From an uncultured Clostridia bacterium (lineage in GTDB: Bacteria > Bacillota > Clostridia > Christensenellales > CAG-138), in assembly GCA_944366945.1 (NCBI GenBank), contig CALVWJ010000009.1:16505-80504 (forward strand): a stretch of 64,000 nt of DNA. The letters run 5' to 3'. A program made the translations under genes and the position numbers. Below the pieces are notes generated by a model. The model was not told the DNA's origin. It saw only the letters and a program-made list of their open reading frames with translations, and did not search any database. Shown piece after piece: positions 26,546 through 35,868 of this stretch (within the stretch, counting starts at the first letter, position 1; every line of letters begins with the position of its first letter).

Positions 26546-27232
26546 ATGAAGATTTTAATTGTAGAAGACGAAAGGCATTTGGCCGATTCCATGCAGGCCC
26601 TTTTACGAAGCAAAGGTTTTGAAGTAGAGGCTGTATATGATGGAGAAGACGGAGCGCAGTATGCTGAGCTTGGCATCTATGATCTGCTCATTTTGGATGT
26701 CATGATGCCCAAAATAAACGGCTATGATGTGGCGCGCATGGTGCGCAAACAACACTGCAATACGCCAATTTTGATGCTCACCGCAAAATCGGAATTGGAG
26801 GACCGCATAGAGGGCCTCAATGCCGGCGCGGATTATTATCTCACCAAACCCTTTGATTCGAGGGAGCTGTTAGCCTGTATCAATGCCATGCTGCGGCGGC
26901 AGGGAACGCAAGTAAACGATATGTTTTTTGGCAACACGCACTTGGATCTGTCGACCTGCAAGCTGGTATGCGGCGAAAATAGCATTCGCTTATCCCCGAA
27001 GGAATTTGACATTATGCGCTTCCTGCTCCAGACGGGGGAAAAGAACCTTTCCAAAGAAACCATTCTGGCGCGTGTTTGGGGATACAATTCCGAGGCAGTA
27101 GGCAACCATGTGGAAGTTTTTGTTGGCTTTCTCCGCAAAAAGCTGAAAGCAATCGGGTCGAACATCTGCATTGAGGCGCGGCGGAATCTTGGATATCATC
27201 TGGAGGTGGAGGCCGATGCTGAAGAAACTTAA
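26546..27232 (+). CDS. OmpR/PhoB-family response regulator
   Basis: A 228-residue response regulator. The receiver domain (1-118) has the acidic pocket VEDE, the phosphoacceptor Asp51 in LLILDVMMPK, the conserved Thr in LTAKSE and Lys in LTKPF. The C-terminal winged helix (about 130-222) contains LSPKEFDIMRFLL and the recognition-helix region EAVGNHVEVFVGFLRKKL. ATG follows CGGAGAAC. It overlaps the kinase gene by 17 bases. TTCAGC direct repeats before this gene and before the downstream ABC operon are its likely binding sites. Confidence 0.93.
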   Translation: MKILIVEDERHLADSMQALLRSKGFEVEAVYDGEDGAQYAELGIYDLLILDVMMPKINGYDVARMVRKQHCNTPILMLTAKSELEDRIEGLNAGADYYLTKPFDSRELLACINAMLRRQGTQVNDMFFGNTHLDLSTCKLVCGENSIRLSPKEFDIMRFLLQTGEKNLSKETILARVWGYNSEAVGNHVEVFVGFLRKKLKAIGSNICIEARRNLGYHLEVEADAEET

Positions 27233-28424
27233 AATCAAATTTGTCGTTATTAATATGACCATCGTCAGCATTATGCTCTGCGTCATTCTAGGGTTGGTAT
27301 ATCATTCCACGCAGAGGAATTTGGAGCAGGAGAGCATTGCAATGCTGCGGAGCATCGCCTCCAATCCAATTCCGCCCGGGCTTCCCAACGAGTTTTCTGG
27401 GGAAGTGAAACTGCCGTTTTTTACGTTGCAGCTGGGCGCTTACGACGAAATCCTCTCCGCTGATGGCGGATACTATGACCTTTCCGATGAGCATCTTCTG
27501 CAGAGCATGATCGAACTGGCCGTTCGTTCCGATGCGCAAATTGGCATACTGGATGAGTATAATCTGCGTTTTTTCCAAGGCGTGACACCGGTCAGCCGGG
27601 TTATCGTTTTTGCGGATATGTCCAGCGAACAAGCTACGCTTAAAAACCTAATGCAAACATGTGTGGCTATAGGTATGCTCAGCTTCCTTGCTTTTCTCGG
27701 CATCAGCACAGTTTTGGCACAATGGGCAATTAAGCCGGTAGCAAAAGCATGGCGGCAGCAAAAGCAGTTTGTCACCGATGCATCCCATGAGCTGAAAACG
27801 CCGCTTACGGTCATTACGACCAATGCCGAACTTCTAAAGAGCACGGATTATGATGCTGCCAGCAAAAAAAGATTTTCCGAAGGAATACTAGAGGTGGCAA
27901 AGCATATGCGCGTCCTGCTGGAACGGATGCTGCAATTGGCCAAAAGCGACAGCGACCAGAACAGGCTGCAGGCTACCAACCTCAACTTTAGCAGGTTGAT
28001 CACCGAAATGGCATTTACTTATGAATCCGTTCTATATGAACAGGGGCTTAGCCTGCAATATGACATAGAGCCGGATTGCTGCATCGTTGGGGATAACCAC
28101 TTGCTGACACAAGTTTTGGATATCCTGCTGGACAACGCAGGAAAGTATTCTGATCCGAAAAGCACCGTGACCATTACACTCAAAAAGGTTCGCAGGCGAA
28201 GATGCCGGCTCAGCGTTATAAACCGGGGGATACCCATTGATCAAGAGGATATCAAGAATATTTTTAAACGGTTTTATCGGGCGGACACAGCAAGGCCGTA
28301 TAACGGGAGCTTTGGCTTAGGCCTATCCATCGCACAAAATGTCGTAACGCTTCATAAAGGGAAAATATGGGCGGAAAGCGCGGATGGGGTTAACCGATTC
28401 ATTGTTGAATTGCCAATGTTGTAA
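27216..28424 (+). CDS. Sensor histidine kinase
   Basis: A 402-residue membrane kinase, partner of the preceding regulator. It has an N-terminal helix (about 8-28), an extracytoplasmic sensor region of about 115 residues, a second helix (about 146-168), an H-box QFVTDASHELKTPLTV with His191, and an ATPase domain with N-box DILLDNAGKYS and G-boxes GLGLSIAQNVV. ATG 27216 after GGAGGTGGAGG overlaps the regulator stop codon, implying translational coupling. An upstream in-frame start at 27171 was rejected for lack of a ribosome-binding site. The stimulus is unknown; the linked ABC operon suggests envelope stress. Confidence 0.92.
   Translation: MLKKLKIKFVVINMTIVSIMLCVILGLVYHSTQRNLEQESIAMLRSIASNPIPPGLPNEFSGEVKLPFFTLQLGAYDEILSADGGYYDLSDEHLLQSMIELAVRSDAQIGILDEYNLRFFQGVTPVSRVIVFADMSSEQATLKNLMQTCVAIGMLSFLAFLGISTVLAQWAIKPVAKAWRQQKQFVTDASHELKTPLTVITTNAELLKSTDYDAASKKRFSEGILEVAKHMRVLLERMLQLAKSDSDQNRLQATNLNFSRLITEMAFTYESVLYEQGLSLQYDIEPDCCIVGDNHLLTQVLDILLDNAGKYSDPKSTVTITLKKVRRRRCRLSVINRGIPIDQEDIKNIFKRFYRADTARPYNGSFGLGLSIAQNVVTLHKGKIWAESADGVNRFIVELPML
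27427..27428. other. Position marker inside the kinase sensor region
   Basis: No separate feature is claimed here; this lies in the coding sequence of the kinase sensor domain. Confidence 0.05.
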
Positions 28425-28426
28425 AA

Positions 28427-28468
28427 GTGGGAAGGCCGCACAGAAATCTGGGCGGCCTTCCCGCTTTT
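28427..28468 (+). terminator. Terminator after the two-component operon
   Basis: The stem GGGAAGGCCGC/GCGGCCTTCCC is followed by TTTT. It separates the regulator operon from the ABC operon. Confidence 0.8.
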
Positions 28469-28500
28469 ATTGCAAAATACTTATGCCTTTCTAGCTTTTC

Positions 28501-28532
28501 TTCAGCAAAACTTCAGCGACGATTTTTATACT
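28501..28532 (+). promoter_or_regulatory. TTCAGC-repeat promoter of the Gld-type ABC operon
   Basis: TTCAGC (28501-28506), 5 bases, TTCAGC (28512-28517), 9 bases, TATACT (28527-28532). The spacing is identical to the two promoters near 26.4 kb, so control by the adjacent response regulator is likely. Confidence 0.65.
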
Positions 28533-28584
28533 GGAATCAGTAGGCTAATGAGCATGCGTCAACACAAACATATAGGAGGTTCCT

Positions 28585-29613
28585 ATGATTTCAGTAGAAC
28601 ATTTAACGAAATGTTATGGTGATTTCATGGCAGTGGACGACTTGACCTTTACAATCAACGAAGGGCATGTATATGGTTTCCTTGGCCCGAATGGCGCAGG
28701 GAAAACCACTACGATGAACATCATGACTGGCTGCCTGTCTGCGACGCAAGGCCATGTAAAAATCGATGGGCATGACATATTCGATGAACCGGATGAGGCA
28801 AAAAAGCTTATTGGGTATCTGCCCGAACAACCGCCGCTGTACATGAATGAATCCCCAAGGGAATACTTGCACTTTGTGGGTAAAGCAAAAGGGCTTCATG
28901 GTGAGGAACTTAAGCAGCAGATTGAAAAAGTGATCCTGCAGACAAAGATTGAGACCGTTTGCCACAAACGCATTTCCGCCCTATCCAAAGGCTATAGGCA
29001 ACGCGTAGGTATCGCGCAAGCTTTGCTTGGAAGCCCCAAAGTAATCATTTTAGATGAACCCACCGTTGGGCTTGACCCGATTCAGATCATAGAGATCCGC
29101 GACCTCATCAAAGAGCTGGGGCAAACCCATACGGTTATTCTCAGCTCGCACATCCTTTCCGAGGTGCAGGCGATTTGTGATCAAATCTTAATTATCAATA
29201 GGGGAAAGCTGATTGCATTTGACAAACCGGACAATCTAGAGAAGCAGCTGCTTGCACCAAATGAAATATCCATTACCACAGATGCGGCGGAGGAAGACGT
29301 CTGCAAAGTGCTTTCCGGCATCGAGTGTGTAAGCGAGTTTGAAACCTTCTCCGATGAAACTGGTTATACAAAAGGAACCATAAAAAACGATCATGATAAC
29401 ATCTATGATGTATCACGCGATGTTTTCTATGCCTTTGCAAAGAATGAAATGGCGTTGCTGGAGATGAGCTTAAAGAAAGCAAATCTGGAAGATATCTTCC
29501 TTGAATTGACTGAGGAAAAGGATGCTGCAGTTCAAATCGCTGCTGAACAGCCGGAAACGGTTGAACCGGAGCAACAGGACGATCTTAAAGAAAGCGAGGT
29601 GGGCGAAGGATGA
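28585..29613 (+). CDS. ABC transporter ATP-binding protein (GldA-like)
   Basis: A 342-residue ATPase of the Gld/ABC-2 exporter type. It has Walker A GPNGAGKTTT, the Q-loop region YLPEQPPLY, signature LSKGYRQRVG, Walker B VIILDEPTVGLDP and switch His in LSSHILSE. The C-terminal extension (about 230-342) ends in an acidic Glu-rich tail. GGAGG precedes the ATG. The stop overlaps the permease start by four bases (ATGA), so the operon is tightly coupled. It powers export by the following membrane proteins; the substrate is unknown. Confidence 0.92.
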   Translation: MISVEHLTKCYGDFMAVDDLTFTINEGHVYGFLGPNGAGKTTTMNIMTGCLSATQGHVKIDGHDIFDEPDEAKKLIGYLPEQPPLYMNESPREYLHFVGKAKGLHGEELKQQIEKVILQTKIETVCHKRISALSKGYRQRVGIAQALLGSPKVIILDEPTVGLDPIQIIEIRDLIKELGQTHTVILSSHILSEVQAICDQILIINRGKLIAFDKPDNLEKQLLAPNEISITTDAAEEDVCKVLSGIECVSEFETFSDETGYTKGTIKNDHDNIYDVSRDVFYAFAKNEMALLEMSLKKANLEDIFLELTEEKDAAVQIAAEQPETVEPEQQDDLKESEVGEG

Positions 29614-30473
29614 TCGCTATTTTGGAACATGAGTTGAAAAGCTATTTTCATTCTCTGACTGCATATGTGTTTGGGGCATTCCTTCTGCTTTTTATTGGCA
29701 TCGGCTCCATGCTGTATAATTTGCAGGCTGCTGTCAGCAATTTTGAATTTGTGCTCAGCTTCAGCAGCATTGTCTTTGTGGTGATCGTGCCGATCCTTAC
29801 CATGCGCGTCATCGCAGAAGAACGCAAGCAAAAAACGGATCAACTGCTGTATTCGCTGCCCATTAGTACCACGGAGGTGATCCTTGGGAAATACTTAGCT
29901 TTGCTTGTGGTTTATCTCATCCCACTTTGCATTGTCTCAATCTATCCTTTGATCTTTTCCCAATATGGGGATGTGTATTTGTTAACTTCGTATGGCTCCA
30001 TTGTTGCCTTCTTTGTTTTGGGTGCAGCATTGATTGCCCTGGGCGTTTTCATTTCATCCCTCACTGAAAACCAAGGCCTTGCTGCCGGCATTGGCATCGC
30101 TGCAATTTTGCTGAACTACTTCAGCGTCAGCTTAGCGGAATATGTTTCAGCCACATCGTTTGGTTCTGTGGTTGCGCTGGCTGTTTTTGCGGCTTTGCTG
30201 GGCCTTCTTATCCGATACTTAACAAAAAACAGAAATCTGGCGTATGGCGTTACCCTTGTGCTTCTTTTGGCTCTTACCGTTACCGCCTATATAGATGCGT
30301 CTGTATTTGAAGGATTGCTCCCCAAAATCATGAAGCAGCTATCGCTATTTGAGCGCTTTGAAGTTTTTGTGAACGGCGTATTTGATATGACGGGTATTTT
30401 CTATTATCTATCGGTCATTGTCTTTTTCCTGTTCCTATCAGTACAGTCTCTTGAGAAGCGGAGGTATAACTGA
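29610..30473 (+). CDS. ABC transporter permease (GldF-like)
   Basis: A 287-residue ABC-2-type permease with about six hydrophobic segments. The conserved RVIAEERKQKTDQLLYSLPI loop typical of GldF and related ABC-2 permeases is present near residue 68. Its start overlaps the ATPase stop and its stop touches the start of the next gene. It forms the membrane channel with the GldA-like ATPase. Confidence 0.9.
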   Translation: MIAILEHELKSYFHSLTAYVFGAFLLLFIGIGSMLYNLQAAVSNFEFVLSFSSIVFVVIVPILTMRVIAEERKQKTDQLLYSLPISTTEVILGKYLALLVVYLIPLCIVSIYPLIFSQYGDVYLLTSYGSIVAFFVLGAALIALGVFISSLTENQGLAAGIGIAAILLNYFSVSLAEYVSATSFGSVVALAVFAALLGLLIRYLTKNRNLAYGVTLVLLLALTVTAYIDASVFEGLLPKIMKQLSLFERFEVFVNGVFDMTGIFYYLSVIVFFLFLSVQSLEKRRYN

Positions 30474-31927
30474 TGAAATGGCATAAAAAACAGGAGGCGT
30501 CGGTTCCGGCTGTAAACAACCGCATAGCAATGCGGGGCGGTTCGTATTCGCTGATCATCAGCGCCGTTGTTTTGGCAATCCTTATTGTGCTGAACATTAT
30601 GGTGACTGCTCTTCCTACGACTTTGACGAAATATGATATCAGCTCCAGTCAGCTGTATTCAATCACCAGCAATACGAAGGCTGTAGTCAATAATCTTACG
30701 CAAGATGTGACCATCTATTGGATCGTGCAGGCTGATGCGGAGGACGACATCATTCAAAACCTGCTGGATAAATATGAAAGCTTGTCCAGCTATATTGAAG
30801 TGGTCAAGAAAAACCCAGATGTATTTCCAACCTTTACGCAAACGTATACAAGCGAAAACGTCCCCAACAACTCTTTGATCGTAGAGTCTAGCGAGCGCTA
30901 CCGTTATGTTCCGTATGACGATATTTACCAAGGGGAAATGAACTATTATACCGGAGGATACAATTATACTGAATTTGACGGTGAAGGAGCAATCACTTCT
31001 GCGATTGATTACGTCACAACAGAGGACCTTCCGGTTGTTTATACCCTTGAAGGGCATGGAGAAAGCGAGCTGCCTTCCATTTTTGCTGAGCAAGTTGAAA
31101 AGGAGAACATCGAAGTTGCATCGCTTTCCCTGCTAACTATCGACGAGATCCCCGAAGACGCAGATGCCATCGTGATTTATTCCCCGACGAGCGATATTTC
31201 TGAAGAAGAGCGGGATATGCTGGCGGAGTATGCGGAAAACGGCGGAAAACTCATGGTTATGGCAGGCCCAACAGAGGATGGCACCTTAACGACGCTATAT
31301 AGCTTGCTTTCCGCCTATGGTGTAGAAGCGGTTGATGGCATCGTGGTGGAAAATGACAGGAGCCATTATGCCTTTGGCTATCCATATGTGCTGCTTCCCG
31401 ACATGGCAAGCCACGCGATTACCGATTCTTTGATTGAGAGCAACTATTATGCGATCCTGCCGATCGCCCAGGGCCTTTCCGTCAATGGTTCTACCGATGC
31501 CACCGTAACCGAACTCCTCACAACATCGGATGTGTCCTTCTGCAAAGCTGCCGGGTTTTCCCTTACAACTTATGAGAAAGAAGAAGGCGACACGGATGGG
31601 CCCTTTGCTGTAGCAGTATCCATTGAAACGGCAAATGGGGGCGGTATCGTATGGTTTGCTTCCTCGGATTTTCTGAATGATATGTATAACGCATATTCTT
31701 CCGGCGCAAACGGGAATCTTGCAATGAATGCTCTGTCCAGCCTAATCGGAGAACGGGAGGCGATTGCAATCCGCAGTAAATCCCTCAACTATAACTATTT
31801 GACCATCAGCGATTCCACCTCAACTGTATTGAAAACCTTAATGATCGGCGTGTTCCCCTTGCTATACCTTGGCATAGGTGTATGCGTTCTCGTAGTAAGA
31901 AAGAAGGTGCAAAATGAAACGGTCTAA
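30473..31927 (+). CDS. Gld-type ABC accessory protein (GldG-like)
   Basis: A 484-residue protein with an N-terminal membrane helix (about residues 22-45), a long extracytoplasmic domain and a C-terminal helix (about 452-475). The GldG/IFT52-like features are TKYDISSSQLYSITSNTKAV near the start and VIYSPTSDISEEERDMLAEY in the middle. Such proteins accompany GldA/GldF-type transporters in many Firmicutes that do not glide, so the role is in envelope processes and not motility. It overlaps the next gene by 14 bases. Confidence 0.87.
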   Translation: MKWHKKQEASVPAVNNRIAMRGGSYSLIISAVVLAILIVLNIMVTALPTTLTKYDISSSQLYSITSNTKAVVNNLTQDVTIYWIVQADAEDDIIQNLLDKYESLSSYIEVVKKNPDVFPTFTQTYTSENVPNNSLIVESSERYRYVPYDDIYQGEMNYYTGGYNYTEFDGEGAITSAIDYVTTEDLPVVYTLEGHGESELPSIFAEQVEKENIEVASLSLLTIDEIPEDADAIVIYSPTSDISEEERDMLAEYAENGGKLMVMAGPTEDGTLTTLYSLLSAYGVEAVDGIVVENDRSHYAFGYPYVLLPDMASHAITDSLIESNYYAILPIAQGLSVNGSTDATVTELLTTSDVSFCKAAGFSLTTYEKEEGDTDGPFAVAVSIETANGGGIVWFASSDFLNDMYNAYSSGANGNLAMNALSSLIGEREAIAIRSKSLNYNYLTISDSTSTVLKTLMIGVFPLLYLGIGVCVLVVRKKVQNETV

Positions 31928-33812
31928 AAGAATGAAACGGCTTGCTGTGCTGTTTGGCATTTTTGTTGTGGCGTGTGGAATTACCATTGGCGTTGTAAAA
32001 TATGAGGAAAAGAAGGAACAAATTAAAAACAGTGATGAAATTATTTTGCAGATTTCGCCAGAAACCGTCACTGCACTTTCCTGGGAAAATGAAACGGAAT
32101 CTCTAGCTTTCCATAAAGACGGGACGTGGCTTTATGATGCTGATGAAGCTTTTCCTGTAGACGAGGATGCCGTTAATGAACTCCTATCACTTTTTGAGGA
32201 GTTTGGCGTTTCCTTTGTTATTGACGATGTGGAAGATTTTAGCCAATATGGACTGGATGACCCCGTTTGCACGATCCACATTACAACGACCGAGCAGCTA
32301 GAGGATGTAAAGACGGCGGAAGAGCTTGCAGCGGAAGAGATGGAAACGGATGAAGCTGAGGGTGGCGAAAATAGTGAAACAGATGAAGAGCCTCAAGCGG
32401 ATGAACCTGCCAGTTCTGCTGCAGCCGAGGATGAAACAAGCGAAGTGGGAGAAACCAATGCTCCTTCCGAAGTTGAAGAGACTCCAAACGCAGAAGAAGA
32501 CGCAGCAGGCACGTCCAACGAGGGCGTAGAAGATGCTGCTGCAGCCGAGGATGAAACAAGCGAAGTGGGAGAAACCAGCGCTCTCTCCGAAGTTGAAGAG
32601 ACTACAGGCGCAGAAGAAAGCGTTACAGGTACCGGAGATAGCGGTGAGGAAGATGACCAGCTTCTTGAAGAAACCAATACGGATCAAGCCATTGAAGAGG
32701 AAACGCAAGCTGATGAGAATTCGGCTACAGCTGGCTATACCTATGAAATCCGTTTGGGTAATTTCAGCGTCATGGATTCTCAGCGCTATGTTTCCATTGG
32801 TGACGGCAAAGTTTATCTGGTCTCAAATGACCCTCTCGACTTATATGATGCAGGCCTCAGCGACATGATCGATCATGACGAGATTCCATCGTTTGAGAGC
32901 ATTGTAGATATTTGCTTTGAGGGCATTGAAAATTACGAGATCGTTTATGAGCAGGAAAGTGCCAACACCTATTGCCCCAGCGATGTGTACTTCGCTCAAA
33001 TTGACGGCGCGTCACTGCCTTTGGATACAGATCTTACAGAAGAATATGTTGTTTCTAACATCAGCTTAATTGCGCTTACAAACTATGTGAACTATAAGGT
33101 GGCGGAGGGAGAGCTAGTCGATTATGGCTTGGACACTCCGGAATTGACGGTAACGATAGATTACACGTATGCTGGCGATGGGGATGATGAAGAGACGATT
33201 TCTGATACCTTTGTTATGCATATAGGCCGCAATCAAGAGGAGGTAAAGGCTGCCGAGGAAGCAGCTCAAAAAGCTGAGGAAGAAGGAAATGCTGATTATG
33301 AACCGGAAGACATCCCGGCTTATGTGAGGATTGGCAATTCCCAGATCATCTATGAAATCTCAAATTCCGACTATGAAAAACTCGTGGCGGTAACTTACAA
33401 TGATTTACGCCATAAAGAAGTTTTTACGGCGGACTTTGGTGACGTTTACCAAGTGGATATTTCGTTGGAAGGCGTAAATTATACATTGACGAGTGCGGCT
33501 GCTGAAGAAAATGCAGAGGAAACCATCTGGTATTACGGCGAAGACGAACTGGCCATTAGCAGCTTCCAAAGCGCACTGGCGAATTTAAATGCTGTTGAAT
33601 TTACGGATGAAGCGCCAAGTGAGAAGGAAGAAATCTCCTTGACTGTCTATCTAAACAATGAAAATCATCCGCAGGTTGAAATCCACCTTTACCGCTATGA
33701 CGGAAACAACTGCCTCGCCGAGGTGGATGGGGAATCTTTTGCATTGATAGCGCGCAGCGAGGTTGTCGAACTGATGGAGGCAGTTAACGCAATCGTGCTG
33801 AAAAAAAGCTGA
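31914..33812 (+). CDS. DUF4340-domain protein with acidic repeats
   Basis: A 632-residue membrane-anchored protein, the usual fourth partner of GldA-F-G-type operons. It has an N-terminal helix (about 8-27), then DUF4340-type beta-rich segments (ALSWENETESLAFHKDGTW, DFSQYGLDDP; LVDYGLDTPELTVTIDY). Between about 130 and 275 an acidic insert interrupts the domain. It contains a 40-residue tandem repeat (AAAEDETSEVGET... and SEVEET) encoded by an exact 120-base period starting at 32418 and 32538. The insert is low-complexity and probably a flexible linker. A second acidic stretch lies near residues 443-462. Confidence 0.85.
   Translation: MKRSKRMKRLAVLFGIFVVACGITIGVVKYEEKKEQIKNSDEIILQISPETVTALSWENETESLAFHKDGTWLYDADEAFPVDEDAVNELLSLFEEFGVSFVIDDVEDFSQYGLDDPVCTIHITTTEQLEDVKTAEELAAEEMETDEAEGGENSETDEEPQADEPASSAAAEDETSEVGETNAPSEVEETPNAEEDAAGTSNEGVEDAAAAEDETSEVGETSALSEVEETTGAEESVTGTGDSGEEDDQLLEETNTDQAIEEETQADENSATAGYTYEIRLGNFSVMDSQRYVSIGDGKVYLVSNDPLDLYDAGLSDMIDHDEIPSFESIVDICFEGIENYEIVYEQESANTYCPSDVYFAQIDGASLPLDTDLTEEYVVSNISLIALTNYVNYKVAEGELVDYGLDTPELTVTIDYTYAGDGDDEETISDTFVMHIGRNQEEVKAAEEAAQKAEEEGNADYEPEDIPAYVRIGNSQIIYEISNSDYEKLVAVTYNDLRHKEVFTADFGDVYQVDISLEGVNYTLTSAAAEENAEETIWYYGEDELAISSFQSALANLNAVEFTDEAPSEKEEISLTVYLNNENHPQVEIHLYRYDGNNCLAEVDGESFALIARSEVVELMEAVNAIVLKKS
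32418..32650 (+). repeat. 120-base coding tandem repeat
   Basis: Two copies start at GCTGCAGCCGAGGATGAAAC, 120 bases apart, in the DUF4340 gene. The first halves are nearly identical and the second halves diverge, so it is a recent in-frame duplication. Confidence 0.75.
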
Positions 33813-33837
33813 TCCATCATTAGATAAAAAGAATATT

Positions 33838-33877
33838 CAGAAAGCAGCGGCGGCATTTATGCCTTCCGCTGCTTTCA
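33838..33877 (+). terminator. Hairpin after the ABC operon
   Basis: AAAGCAGCGG pairs with CCGCTGCTTT around a 15-base loop. The T-run is weak, so termination is probable but not certain. Confidence 0.55.
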
Positions 33878-33898
33878 AAATTCGAAGGAGATAGGCTT

Positions 33899-34045
33899 AT
33901 GGACCTAACTCAAATAGGTTATAAGAATTTTGCATTCGCAGGATGCAAGCATCCCATGAGCCGAACGCATAAACAACGCAAATGGAATTATCAATTTAAA
34001 TTTAAGACGAGCGGATTGCATGAACCATATCTACCATTTTGGTAA
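33899..34045 (+). CDS. Small hypothetical ORF
   Basis: A 48-codon ORF with a good ribosome-binding site (AAGGAG, 8 bases before the ATG). The product is basic and aromatic (FAFAGCKHPMSRTHKQRKWN then YQFKFK). No family was recognised. It sits alone after a terminator, and no promoter was identified. It may be a real small protein or a chance frame. Confidence 0.3.
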   Translation: MDLTQIGYKNFAFAGCKHPMSRTHKQRKWNYQFKFKTSGLHEPYLPFW

Positions 34046-34275
34046 GGCATTCGTTTTACGCTGAGGTTCTCTTCACATTGATTGCAAGGAATAAGCATAC
34101 GTATGCGGGGTTGATTAGGAGTTGTTGTGAAACGCAGCAGACATAGCTAAAGTAATAGAGAAATGCATCACTGCCTTTTTCAACAATTATCCGGCATATA
34201 TGCGGCAATTGTTCTACATATATTATTGAAAGCGTATGCTATAGTACCCGTGAGAAACGGAGAGGGGGGATAGTA

Positions 34276-35049
34276 TTGTATATTGAGCTATTTCTCCTGG
34301 ATAACTTCGTTATGGACTGTTTGTTGCTGCGCGTTGCGTCGGCACTTGTAGCGCGTCCGATTCGAGCGCGCCGCATGGCGCTGGCCTCTTTGCTTGGTGC
34401 CTTCTGGTCATGCGCTGCGCTGTTCTGCCCCTTGCTGCTAACAGTGCCTGCAAAAATCGCCAGCGGTTTTTTGTTTGCATTTGCGTTTCCAAAGAGCGGG
34501 CTTAAGGAATACGCCTGCGAAGTGGCTGCGGTTTTTGGTGCGGCATTTTTGACAGGAGGGCTTGCTTTTTGCCTGGCCTTTTGCTTTGGTGGTGAAATGC
34601 AAAACGGGATCCTAATTGCTTCACTGCCTGTGCGAACTGCACTTGTGATCGCGCTGATTGCAACGTTTATTCCCAATCTTGTGCGTCGGCTGCGTATGCA
34701 GCATGCCAATTGCAACCCGCAATGCTATGCCAAGCTTTCAATCTTGGTAAATGGGAAGGAATACCAGTTGAATGCCCTCATTGATACCGGGAATAGCCTC
34801 GTAGAGCCAATCAGTGGGAAGCCTGTAGCGGTTGCATATTTGCCGGAATTAGCCAACCAGGCCCATATTCCAATTCCTGCTGCAACGGCAGGAAGCAAAA
34901 GCATCCTTTATGCGCTTCGCCCAGAATGCATGCGCATAAACGGTAGGGAAAGCGAAGGGCTTCTCGCTTTGAGTCCCATGCCGCTCCATGGTACTGCAGA
35001 AGCGCTTTTATCGCCAGGGATGGCAGGATGGACAAATCTTGGAGGATAA
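34276..35049 (+). CDS. spoIIGA: Sigma-E processing peptidase SpoIIGA
   Basis: SpoIIGA is the membrane aspartic protease that removes the pro-sequence of sigma-E in the mother cell after engulfment signalling. Residues 1-135 hold about five membrane helices; the C-terminal half is the protease domain with the catalytic Asp170 in [18 protein letters not shown] and the terminal LLALSPMPL region. The TTG start at 34276 follows GAGGGGGGA at good spacing. The stop lies 4 bases before the sigE start, the invariant order in spore formers. Confidence 0.92.
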   Translation: MYIELFLLDNFVMDCLLLRVASALVARPIRARRMALASLLGAFWSCAALFCPLLLTVPAKIASGFLFAFAFPKSGLKEYACEVAAVFGAAFLTGGLAFCLAFCFGGEMQNGILIASLPVRTALVIALIATFIPNLVRRLRMQHANCNPQCYAKLSILVNGKEYQLNALIDTGNSLVEPISGKPVAVAYLPELANQAHIPIPAATAGSKSILYALRPECMRINGRESEGLLALSPMPLHGTAEALLSPGMAGWTNLGG

Positions 35050-35053
35050 AAAT

Positions 35054-35761
35054 ATGCAACGGTTTTTTGCGCGGATCCTTGTTTACATCTATCGGCGATT
35101 TGGCATCGCATCTTCATTCTATTATGTAAATGCAGGCGAGGCGCTTCCACCCCCGCTTTCAAAAGAAGAAGAGGAGGAATGCATCCGCGCGTTAGGCGCC
35201 GGAGACGAATCCGTGAAACAGACGCTTATTGAGCGTAATTTGCGCCTTGTTGTCTATATTGCGCGCAAATTTGAGAATACGGGAGTAAACATAGAAGACC
35301 TTATCTCGATCGGGACAATCGGCTTAATCAAGGCCGTGAACACGTTTGATCCGATGAAAAAAATCAAACTTGCAACCTATGCTTCCCGCTGCATTGAAAA
35401 TGAAATCCTCATGTATTTAAGGCGGAGCTGCAGATTAAAACTTGAAGTTTCGCTGGATGAGCCGCTTAATGTTGATTGGGATGGCAATGAGCTGCTCCTT
35501 TCGGACATCCTTGGCACGGATGGGGATCTTGTTTACCGCGGCATTGAAGATGAGGTGGACAAAGAATTGCTGGCGCTTGCCATGCGGAAATTAACCCCGC
35601 GGGAAAAGCAGATTATGGAACTGCGCTTTGGTTTAAAGGGTACCCATGAATACACGCAAAAGCAGGTTGCAGATATGTTGGGCATTTCGCAAAGCTATAT
35701 CTCGCGCTTGGAAAAGCACATCATTAAAGTGCTGCGCAAAGAAATCCTCTCCATGTCATAA
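35054..35761 (+). CDS. sigE: Sporulation sigma factor sigma-E (pro-form)
   Basis: The 235-residue mother-cell sigma factor made as an inactive precursor. Residues 1-23 are the amphipathic pro-sequence, and cleavage is expected near Tyr23-Tyr24 just before [18 protein letters not shown]. Region 2 ([39 protein letters not shown]) and region 4 ([34 protein letters not shown]) are nearly canonical. ATG 35054 follows GGAGG that overlaps the spoIIGA stop; an upstream in-frame ATG at 34988 lies inside spoIIGA and was rejected. Confidence 0.96.
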   Translation: MQRFFARILVYIYRRFGIASSFYYVNAGEALPPPLSKEEEEECIRALGAGDESVKQTLIERNLRLVVYIARKFENTGVNIEDLISIGTIGLIKAVNTFDPMKKIKLATYASRCIENEILMYLRRSCRLKLEVSLDEPLNVDWDGNELLLSDILGTDGDLVYRGIEDEVDKELLALAMRKLTPREKQIMELRFGLKGTHEYTQKQVADMLGISQSYISRLEKHIIKVLRKEILSMS

Positions 35762-35868
35762 GCAGGAGGGAAGGACAACATAAAAACTGCCCGGAGAGCA
35801 ATGCTCTTACGGGCAGGTCCCGCATGCCGCCCATGCCTGCCAAGCGGCACACAAGCTATAAAACAGGT

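Noticed and set aside
27427..27428. Placeholder entry in the feature list
   Set aside because: It carries no biological claim and should be disregarded; the position is simply part of the histidine kinase gene.
32281..32708. Minus-strand ORFs over the acidic repeat of the DUF4340 gene
   Set aside because: They are low-complexity Leu/Arg or Ser/Val shadows of the Glu-rich repeat coded on the plus strand.
34239..34715. 158-codon minus-strand ORF over spoIIGA
   Set aside because: Antisense to a well-supported SpoIIGA gene; composition is Ala/Ser/Lys shadow sequence.
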